A stretch of DNA of 64,000 nucleotides from Symbiodinium natans (lineage: Eukaryota; Sar; Dinophyceae; Suessiales; Symbiodiniaceae), in assembly GCA_905221605.1 (NCBI GenBank), contig CAJNDS010000109.1:1-64000 (forward strand), in the 5' to 3' direction. Position 1 is the first letter of the stretch. Each line of letters opens with the position of its first letter. Shown in pieces: positions 57,140 through 64,000 of this stretch. Below the pieces are notes generated by a model that saw nothing but the letters and a program-made list of their open reading frames with translations, did not search any database and was not told the origin of the DNA. Made by a program: the position numbers and the translations under genes.

Positions 57140-57149
57140 CTCTGCTTTT

Positions 57150-57406
57150 CTTAGGGTAGTGTCATGGTCCCTTATCATAGGATTTATAGGGTTTGCAGGG
57201 TTTACAGAATTTATAGGGTTTATAATTATAGGGTTTATAGGGCTCGTAGGGTTTAGGGTTTAGGGTTTAGGGACATGGTAGTATGGACCCTGAACAGGGT
57301 ACCCCTTACATACCCTTGCATACCCTATACAAATCGGGTGGCCAGACTTCAGGACCCTTCAAAGAAGTATAGGGACCATATTAAGGGCCCATGAAACTAC
57401 CCTAAG
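57150..57406 (-). mobile_element. Inverted-repeat element, family 12 (CTTAGGGTAGT ends) with telomere-like core
   Basis: CTTAGGGTAGTGTCATGG with TCCCTTAT at the left, and its inverted counterpart ending CCATGAAACTACCCTAAG, pair over about 30 bp. The interior is TATAGGGTT and TTTAGGG repeats. The minus-strand end ACTACCCTAAG is a plausible acceptor. Confidence 0.7.
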
Positions 57407-57451
57407 AGCTTTCCGAACCCCACGATCCTAGAACCATCGGTTGATCTAACC

Positions 57452-57703
57452 CTGCAAGAAGGGGCCCCCTTTCTATGAAAAACTATAGTTACGAGACTGC
57501 GAACCCAAGTTATACCCCCTACTTTGGAGTAGACCCTGGGAAAAAAGTATGTACTTGTTAAGGGTATAACTAGCTATAGTAGGAACCCAGAACCACAAAA
57601 AGTATTGAAGAATAGTACTCCAAAACCAAGTAAGAGGATCCTTTTAACCCAATTTAAGATCCTTACAACTCTTTGTAGAACTAGGGGGGTTGCCCCTCCT
57701 TGT
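57452..57703 (-). mobile_element. Family 8 element carrying a nested family 2 element
   Basis: Outer ends CTGCAAGAAGGGGCCCC and GCCCCTCCTTGTA match family 8. Inside it, about 57520-57640 is a complete family 2 element (CTACTTTGGAGTAGACCC to TAGTACTCCAAAACCAAG). The outer sequence resumes as TTTTAACCCAATTTAAG. Confidence 0.75.
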
Positions 57704-57974
57704 ATACGGCCCTCAGGTAACCCTAAACCCTAAACCCTATATCTCCCTTTGCCCAAGGCCAGGGCCCAGTAGAAGGCAAGAGACCTCAACAGACTCTTAA
57801 AAAGCCGACCGAAACCCCTTAAAGCTAAACCCTGAAAAGCCCCAAACCCTAACCGCCAATACCATAAACCCTAAAACTAAACTCTAAACTTCCCTAAACC
57901 CTAAACCCTAAAAACCCTAAAACCCTAACCCCTGAAAAAAAAAAAAAAAAAAAAAAAAACCTTCAGCCTTTCAC

Positions 57975-58031
57975 CTTCCATCCAGGGTGCACCGTGCTCT
58001 CCAGCACTTTGAGGTCTCCAGCCAGCCGCTC
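57975..58031 (-). CDS. Exon, unknown product
   Basis: Acceptor TTCACAAGCAG and donor AAG/GTGAAAG; exactly 19 codons, ERLAGDLKVLESTVHPGWK. Clean borders. Confidence 0.6.
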
Positions 58032-58251
58032 CTGCTTGTGAAGACCAAGGTTTCGGGCTTCTGTACATGGCGTGTTGGGCTGTTCAGGGTTCAGGGTTCA
58101 GGGTTCAGGGTTCAGGGTTCAGGTTTCAGGGTTTAGGGTTTAGGGTTTAGGGTTCAGGGTTTAGGGCTTAGGGTTGGAAAGTATAGGGTTTTACATGGCA
58201 ATTAGGTTTAGGGTTTTGTTGACAGTTAGTGTCTTGAATCTATCCTCATAC

Positions 58252-58344
58252 AGCTTGGGGAAGCTTTTCAACAACAGTCGTGGATGTGTTCCTTGTCTGT
58301 GTGGGCGCGTTCCGTCGGGGTTTTGCAGATTCTGATCCACCTGA
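58252..58344 (-). CDS. Exon, Ser/Thr-rich, unknown product
   Basis: Acceptor ACCCCAAG and donor GCT/GTATGAG; 31 codons reading SGGSESAKPRRNAPTQTRNT and STTVVEKLPQA. Confidence 0.6.
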
Positions 58345-58774
58345 CTTGGGGTAGGGTTTGGCCGTTCGATGGTCCAGGGTCACCCCTAAACCCTCAAACC
58401 TTCGAGGGTTTGGGGTTAGGACTAGGGCTTCGGACTGGGGTTTAGGGTTGAGGGTTCAGGGTCGAGTTCTCAGGGATTCTTGATAGCGAGTTCGGATACC
58501 GTGTCTCCCCTATGTACCCCCTACGTAAAAAATCAGGGGACCAATCTGGCTTCTACACAATCGGGTCATAAGTAGGGTTTAAGGTTGGAGCTGTTGGCAA
58601 GTAGCTTCTAAGGTAGGAATAAATTATAAGCACCAATCAGGGCCTGTTTTGAGGCACGTAGAGAACGGCTTAAGAACCTCAATGCTTGCTTGCAATCGTC
58701 TCTTATGCCTAAATCATTTCAGGGCTCTTCTTTCGCCCCTTTTTTGGGTACCCAATGGATAGGCCTGAATGATT

Positions 58775-58890
58775 CTAGCTACCAATTGCTTAAGAACCCC
58801 CAAAAAATATAAAATATTCTTCCTTATAAGGGTAAAATAGGGAGTATTGTCTTTTGTTGTTTTGGGAGTTCTTAAGCAAATGGTAGCTAG
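58775..58890. mobile_element. Inverted-repeat element, family 10 (CTAGCTACC ends)
   Basis: CTAGCTACCAATTGCTTAAG plus AACCCCCAAAA at the left pairs with TTTTGGGAGTT plus CTTAAGCAAATGGTAGCTAG at the right. It is one of the best-preserved terminal repeats here (about 31 bp). Confidence 0.8.
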
Positions 58891-59030
58891 GTACCCAGAG
58901 CTCGAGACCCAATTTAGGAACCTCCAGCTTGTGGATATGCAAGTGCTTTTGCTGCAAGACTGGCGCGCAGGCACATGCTTTTCCAAATTATTCACGTCAC
59001 TCTACCAGATCTACCATATTGGTATTTCCC

Positions 59031-59126
59031 AAAATAGGGGCACCCCTTTTACTTATGCCCCAAAAGAGAATTGAACCCCCTTTAAGGGACCCACCAAGAG
59101 GGCACCCCCTATTTTCGGAAACCCCC
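59031..59126. mobile_element. Inverted-repeat element, family 11 (TTTCCCAAAATAGGGGCACCCC)
   Basis: TTTCCCAAAATAGGGGCACC and GGGCACCCCCTATTTTCGG are inverted copies. A ~31-bp direct repeat (CACTCTACCAG.TCTACCA) flanks it at about 58997 and 59131. A second copy lies near 63347-63437. Confidence 0.7.
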
Positions 59127-59173
59127 ACATCACATCACTCTACCAGGTCTACCACATTGATTTGCCTGCCTTC

Positions 59174-59375
59174 CTTGGGGACGAAATGAACCCTAAAGGG
59201 GTTTATGGTTCACATACCTTAATATGAACCCTAAGGCTCCAAATAGCCCAAAGTAGGAATTATTTACAGACTTTAGACGCCAATGTAGGTGTTATTTGTG
59301 TACTCGGAGCCCTAGGGGAATTATGGTAGTATAGGGTATATGACCCCCAATTTAAGGGTTCAATTGGTCCCCAAG
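59174..59375 (-). mobile_element. Inverted-repeat element, family 7
   Basis: CTTGGGGACGAAATGAACCC and GGGTTCAATTGGTCCCCAAG are inverted copies. The interior shares TTTATGGTTCA and ACCTTAAT with the DUF1295 introns. Confidence 0.75.
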
Positions 59376-59377
59376 GG

Positions 59378-59500
59378 TTGCTTCGGCCTCCATCAGCGAG
59401 TTCACGACCCTGACATGGCCTCTAAAGCGGAAAGCCCGCATGAGAGCCGCTTCATGTCGCCAGCATCTCACTGCAAGCGAGCCACCGGAACTTGGCCTGA
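59378..59500 (-). CDS. Possible further ankyrin-type exon
   Basis: Reads GGSLAVRCWRHEAALMRAFR, then FRGHVRVVNSLMEAEA, which matches the ankyrin consensus A..GH.EVV..L.EA.A. It lies downstream of the ankyrin gene on the same strand, but its phase does not fit the donor at 59599, so the link is unproven. Confidence 0.5.
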
Positions 59501-59599
59501 ACCCTAAACTCTAAACCCTAAACTCTAAACCCTAAACCCTGAACCCTAAACCGTAAACCTAAACCCTAAATCCGGAACCCTCTAAACCCGAAACCCTAC

Positions 59600-61159
59600 C
59601 AATGGAGCTTGTCGACCCTGTAGCCGCACCGGCTCCCAAAAGCAAGTGCGCGATCTCCATGTGGCCACACTCAGACGCCTGAAAGAGCGCTGTTCTTCCC
59701 TGCAGGTCAGCCGTGTCCTTAGCGGCACCGGCTTCGAGTAGCAGACGCGCGACCTCAGTGTGGCCGCTGCAACATGCATGCATCAGCGCTGTTTGGCCAT
59801 CACTGTCCCCAACATCCGTTGCTGCGCTGGCTTCCAGTAGCAGGCGCACGATCTCCGCGTGTCCGTGCAAGGATGCACAGATCAGGGCCGTCTTGCCGTA
59901 CACGTCGACCCAGTCCCTGGCCGCCCCGGCTTCCAAGAGAAGGTGGACGACCCCAGCAAGACCATTGCAAGATGCCTGAGCAAGACCTGTCTGGCCCCAG
60001 CGATTTACGGCGTCAATATCTGCTCCGGCTTCTAGCAGAAGCTTGGCAACTTCAATGTGCCCACGTGAGGATGCCAGAATTTGGGCAGTTTCACCATTCG
60101 GGTCCCTCGACTCCGTGGCAGCACGGGCGTCTAGCAGCAACCGCACAACATCAACCCTGCCGCAGACAGATGCCTGAATGAGTGCCGTGTTGCCCCGGTG
60201 GAACAAGTCGGTAGCCGCTCCAGCCTGCAACAGCAGGCGCACCACCTCCACATTGCCATGCGCAGACGCCGCATTCAGAGCTCTGGCGCCACTCTGGTCC
60301 GCCAAGTCCTTGGCCGAACCTTCCAGCAGCAAGCGCACCACCTCGGCATGGTCGTGAAACGAGGCCCAGCTGAGTGCGGTGTTGCCGTGCAAATCCGCCA
60401 AGTCCATATCTGCACCAGCTTCCAGCAGCATGCGTGCAATCCGGGCGTGGCCTCGGCATGATGCCTGAATAAGGGCGGTTTGGCCATAGAGGTCGGCCAA
60501 GTTCGCATTCGCCTCTGCTTCGAGCAGGAGCTGCACGACCTCATGATGTCCAGCAAAGGATGCCGACATGAGAGGCGTCCGATTGAAGAGGTAGAGGAAG
60601 TTCTTGTCAGCTCCGGCCCGTACCAGCAACCGCACAGCCTCAGTCTCCCCATTCTTGGCAGTTTCGTGCAACTCATGCGCCGCCTCAGTGCCGGCTTCAG
60701 TTCCCGGCACCAGGGATGACAGGATCAGCTGAATGTCCATGGGCACATCGACCTTCTCAGCATCTCCCAAGCGCCTGCCACAATGCCTAGGTTGCCCAGG
60801 AACCGAGGATGAAAAAAAGGGGTTTAGGGTTTAGGGTTTAGGGTTTAGGGTTTAGGGTTTAGGGTTTAGGGTTTAGGGTTTTGCTTAAAGGGGCTTATAA
60901 GGGAACCTAAACCTACCAAAAAAAGGGGAATAAGGGCACTACTGGGCATCCTAGGGTGCAAGAGTTGCTGAAGGCAGACAGGGATTCCATTCTGCCTGCG
61001 CAGCTGCTGCTTCAGGGCACCGACGTCCTCCAAGGGTTTAGGGTTTAGGGTTTAGGGTTTAGGGTTTAGGGTTTAGGGTTTAGGGTTTAGGGTTTAGGGC
61101 AGCTCCACCACGGGAATGGCGGCCAGCTCGTCTCCGGAAACCCTCCAGACGTGGATCAT
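59600..61159 (-). CDS. Ubiquitin-like domain plus ankyrin-repeat protein
   Basis: Exon 1 starts at ATG 61159 (MIHVWRVSGDELAAIPVV); exon 2 is 61027-60960 (DVGALKQQLRRQNGIPVCLQ); exon 3 is 60786-59600. Exons 2 and 3 join in phase as QQLLHCGRRLGDAEKVDVPM, then DIQLILSSL, completing a ubiquitin-like fold typical of dinoflagellate ankyrin proteins. Eleven ankyrin repeats follow (for example GQTALIQASCRGHARIARML and GKTALICASLHGHAEIVRLL), each about 33 residues. Repeats of this kind bind other proteins; the partner is unknown. Intron 2 is a GC-AG introner. Intron 1 is a TTTAGGG array: GA-AG borders fit the phase but drop the expected EL(E) residues, so its borders are uncertain. Exon 3 ends at donor GTAGGG; further exons are likely. 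Confidence 0.82.
60787..60959 (-). mobile_element. Introner (family 1) forming a GC-AG intron in the ankyrin gene
   Basis: On the minus strand it begins GCACCCTAGGATGCCC and ends GGGCAACCTAG before GCATTG. GCAC/GCAT is an imperfect 4-bp target duplication supplying a GC donor. The core holds CCCTAAA repeats. Removal restores CTC TTG CAT TGT in the ubiquitin-like domain. Confidence 0.85.
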
Positions 61160-61967
61160 CTCGAGCCCAAACTGGCAAGCTGCTGTTGCCTATACCTGGA
61201 TGATCAAAGGTAGTTGTATGAGAGCTTTCGAATATAAGGGGTACCGTTTTCGGGGGTCCATTCTAATTTTGGGAAATGCCCATATAAGTAGGGTAGCCTG
61301 AACCCTAAGCCCTAAACTCTCTCCGCAGCCCAACATTTGACTACCCAGGAACCTCCAAACCCTAAACCCTAAACCCTAAACCCTAAACCCTAAACCCTAA
61401 ACCCTAAACCCTAAACCCTAAACCCTAAACCCTAAACCCTGAACAATTATTCACACGGAGAATACGGCAAGCGACTGGGCTTCCCTGCCTCGCTCTTTGG
61501 GACTTCAGGGTTCGGGTTCCTGGGGTTTAGGGTTTAGGGTTTAGGGTTTAGGGTTTAGGGCTTAGGGTTTAGGGTTTAGGGTTTAGGATTTCAGGGTTCC
61601 TAGGGTTTAGGGGTTTGTTTCGGGTTGTGATGACTGAACAGAAAAGCATGCTTGTGCATCACTCTGAGCCTTGTACGTAAGAAGAGTAACCTTCCAGGAT
61701 AGCGTGTTCAAGTCCAGATTCAGATGACCCTTCTTGGGGCCACTTGGGTATAGAGGGGGTATACAGCCTGGGTCTTCTCATCCGTGCCCTAATTACACGG
61801 TAAGCCCTGAAACCCCAAACCCTGATCCCCGAACCCCAGACCCCTAAACCCCCAAACCCCTATATAACCCCTAAACCCTAAACCCTAAACCCTAAACCCT
61901 AAACCCTATACCCTAAACCCTAAACCCTAAACCCTAAACCCTAAACCCTAAACCCTAAACCCTAAAC

Positions 61968-62072
61968 CCGGGCGTCGGTTCTGAGGGCTCCAAAGCACCC
62001 CGGACATGCCGAGAGCCCCTCCCGGCCTGCAGCTTCACCAAGCTCTTGGCCCGGAGGGGCTCATTGATCCAC
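61968..62072 (-). CDS. Exon, unknown product
   Basis: Acceptor GAACATCAG and donor CCCGG/GTTTAGG. Reads WINEPLRAKSLVKLQAGRGS, then RHVRGALEPSEPTP. Its donor runs directly into a CCCTAAA/TTTAGGG array (61865-61967). Confidence 0.6.
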
Positions 62073-62644
62073 CTGATGTTCTCCCCCCCGTTGCACAAAA
62101 CACAATGAAAAATAATTGGAAACCACAACGTCAAGAAGAGAGAATTAAAAGATATATAAGTATCACAATTACATGTACATATATGTATTGGTTGTTGGTT
62201 TATCTTTCCTTTCTCATTGTGATTCTTACTATTCATATTGTTTCTATCATTATGATCATCATTATTAACATTTCTAGTCTTCTGGTTCGTACTGTTTTAC
62301 TAGTATTGTATCTTTGCTATTCTGATGTTGCTTTTTTGGGTGGGGGGGGGGGGGGTCAGGTTAGGGGTCTGGGGTTTAACGTCTAGGGGTCTAGGGATCG
62401 GGGTTTACGGTGGGGCGGGGTGAGGGTTTGGGGTTTAGGCTCTAAGGTTGGGAGTTTAGGGTTTGGGGCTTGGGGCTTTTAGGGCAGCACGATTGCTAAA
62501 CCAGGTGTCCCGTTGAAGCTATGTAGGGGCCATTGCTTTTGGGGGAGAGGACAAGTGCAGATCCTGAAGCCTTTGAGGGTCTGGGGTTCAGGGCTTGGTG
62601 TTGGTGTTTCGGGTTTGGGGCTTAGGGTTGGTGGCTGAAGATAC

Positions 62645-63067
62645 CCGCAAAAAACACAACCAGTCGTATGAGTGGCCGAAGTCTCTCCAATTCATCAGAC
62701 ATGAAGCGCCGCCCACTGTGCTTTGGGTTGAGGGTTTAGAGTAGATAGGGTTTAGGGCAGGTAATGCTTGAGGGCTTAGGGTACACTCCCTTCGCTTAAG
62801 CCTCAAACCTGAGACCAACACTCCAGCCGAACTTAACACTCCCGCCTAAAGCCATTCATGAACTCGTCGATGGTGATGGTGCCACCTTCCCCCCAAAAAT
62901 GCGCGAAAAGCTGGATCTAAGGGAAAGCTCTACAGTTTTAGGGCTTCGGGTTTTAGAGTTTTGGGTCCAGAGACACAGGGTGTGGGGTGAAGGGGTCACG
63001 TGCCTTTGTCGTGGTCAATCCAGTCGAAGAGGTCGATCAAGTCCTGGACCTCTGCAAAGATTTGCTT
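62645..63067 (-). CDS. EF-hand protein, three exons
   Basis: Exons 63067-63004, 62885-62846 and 62715-62645. The first reads KQIFAEVQDLIDLFDWIDHD; joined to the second it completes the canonical loop DHDKGGTITIDE (Asp1, Asp3, Gly6, Ile8, Glu12), followed by FMNGF. The third reads GRRFMSDELERLRPLIRLVV and FFAG with a GT donor. Intron 1 is GC-AG and cuts the loop itself; intron 2 is also GC-AG. The calcium-binding loop is complete, so calcium sensing is likely. In dinoflagellates such EF-hands are often attached to ion channels; whether this one is cannot be seen. Confidence 0.65.
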
Positions 63068-63235
63068 CTCCAGCGTTTAGGGGTTACAGATAAGGTTAGG
63101 GTTTAGGGTTTAGGGTCTAGGGTCCAGACGGTCTAGGGTTTAGAATTTAGGGTTTAGGGTTTAGGGTTTATAGGGTTTAGGGTTTAGGGTTTGGGGTACA
63201 GGGCTGCAGACCGGCAGTTCCCGGGTAGGGTACAC

Positions 63236-63323
63236 GTCTGAAGCATTTGAAGGGGACGTATGAAGGCCACGAAGGCTCCAAGGCCCAGACTTTTGGGGCA
63301 AACTTGGGCCCAAACATACCCAC
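63236..63323 (-). CDS. Exon, unknown product
   Basis: Reads SVGMFGPKFAPKVWALEPSW, then PSYVPFKCF with donor GTGTACCC. The acceptor is probably CCAACTCGAG. It may belong to the EF-hand gene (same strand, upstream). Confidence 0.5.
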
Positions 63324-63592
63324 AGACTCGAGTTGGACGTAGTTAAGGAATATGAATCTCCCAAAATAGTATAATCCTTGTTATAGGAACCCCCCAAAAA
63401 GGTGCCCCCATTTTCGGAAACCCCCATATCCCCCTACCGGGAACCTTTCGCTTCGTCAGACACTGGACAACAGATCTGACTTCAGAGCGAAGACACGACC
63501 ACCCCTACTTGTGAGGGCTATACGTGGAGTATTGGCATAGGATTGAGGCACAATTGAAAGCCCCCCAAAAATCCGAAAGCCCCTACAAGGAG

Positions 63593-63698
63593 GGGACCCC
63601 TTTCTATGCTAAATATAGCTAAGAGACTTATAACCTAAGTTAGGCTCCTTATCACCCAATTTGGGGGTCTTATAACTCTAATTAGACCCTCTTGTAAG
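63593..63698. mobile_element. Inverted-repeat element, family 8
   Basis: CTACAAGGAGGGGACCCC and AGACCCTCTTGTAAG with the inner family motifs TTATCACCCAATTTGGGG and CTTATAACTCTAATTAGA. Confidence 0.7.
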
Positions 63699-63883
63699 CG
63701 CTTGACTTCGAGCGAATGCCATGAGCTCTTTTCACAAGGCATCATCCCCCTAGATAACACAAATCCTCCCAAAACCTCACAAGGGGGCCCTTCAACAAAT
63801 CCTTCCCAAAACCACACTAGGGCCCTTCATGGTGGCCCTAAACCCTAAACCCTAAACCCTAAACCCTAAACCCTAAACCCTAA

Positions 63884-63968
63884 ACCCTGATCCCTGCATG
63901 GTTGGAGCCTGCCTTCATCCGCGTGTTCTTCGTGATCTTCTTGACCAGCTCGGGGGACTTCAGCATGC
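63884..63968 (-). CDS. Exon, basic, unknown product
   Basis: Acceptor CCTTCTCCAG; reads MLKSPELVKKITKNTRMKAG and SNHA. The donor is uncertain, next to a CCCTAAA array. Confidence 0.5.
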
Positions 63969-64000
63969 CTGGAGAAGGGGTTTAGGGTTTAGGGTTTAAG

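Larger units (their letters stand above)
5341..64000. repeat. Dispersed telomere-type repeats (TTTAGGG/CCCTAAA), single units to long arrays
   Basis: Runs of the 7-bp telomere-type unit occur in both orientations every few hundred bases. Larger arrays are near 7737-7850, 18097-18205, 20917-20975, 21043-21115, 21613-21683, 30260-30320, 30455-30840, 34855-34945, 45660-45800, 51760-51835, 52320-52375, 54306-54385, 60822-60880, 61036-61098, 61360-61440, 61865-61970 and 63838-63890. They lie between exons wherever exon borders can be set, so they are intronic or intergenic, not chromosome ends. They are absent from the satellite block at 38.5-45.2 kb (apart from single units) and from the AP2 gene. 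Both orientations contain stop codons, so unspliced arrays would end translation. Confidence 0.9.

Noticed and set aside
61680-61740. Possible tRNA (GTTCAAGTCC motif)
   Set aside because: The stem around the motif does not pair and no matching acceptor or anticodon arm is visible.

Overview
The window looks like nuclear DNA of a dinoflagellate, most likely from the Symbiodiniaceae/Suessiales. Four things point there. Coding sequence is cut into many short exons, nearly all on the minus strand. Introns use GC-AG and GA-AG as well as GT-AG borders. TTTAGGG/CCCTAAA telomere-type repeats are scattered through introns. One gene has a ubiquitin-like N-terminus fused to ankyrin repeats, a common dinoflagellate architecture. 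Everything here was read by eye; exon borders were accepted mainly where splice signals and reading phase agreed.

Layout. 1-5.1 kb is a tandem array (88-bp repeat, then a ~1.9-kb pyrimidine/purine-rich unit). 5.1-17 kb holds minus-strand exons in telomere-like DNA, including an eleven-exon orphan protein (6.6-9.4 kb) and a 1-kb exon (11.4-12.5 kb). 17.5-26 kb is a tandem segmental duplication, each half carrying a DUF1295/steroid-reductase-like membrane enzyme gene. 26-38 kb has more scattered minus-strand exons. 38.3-45.2 kb is a repeat block: a ~3.2-kb element with inverted ends, fold-back satellites, AATTAATT arrays and an array of perfect 20-bp palindromes. 46.9-48.2 kb is an intronless AP2-domain gene whose C-terminal part resembles two PD-(D/E)XK nuclease units. 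50-64 kb has further minus-strand exons, including the ankyrin gene and an EF-hand gene.

The main discovery candidate is a system of short (about 80-260 bp) elements with terminal inverted repeats that act as introns (introners). More than a dozen families are visible. The clearest proof is the DUF1295 pair: copy B is cut by two such elements at sites where copy A is uninterrupted. Each has a 4-bp target duplication that supplies the 5' splice site (GT in one, GA in the other), while the element's inverted end supplies the 3' AG. In the ankyrin gene an element removed as a GC-AG intron restores a ubiquitin-like domain in frame. Telomere-like arrays lie inside several of these elements and also form introns alone, one only 39 nt long. 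Together they suggest ongoing intron birth from mobile elements and telomere-type DNA.
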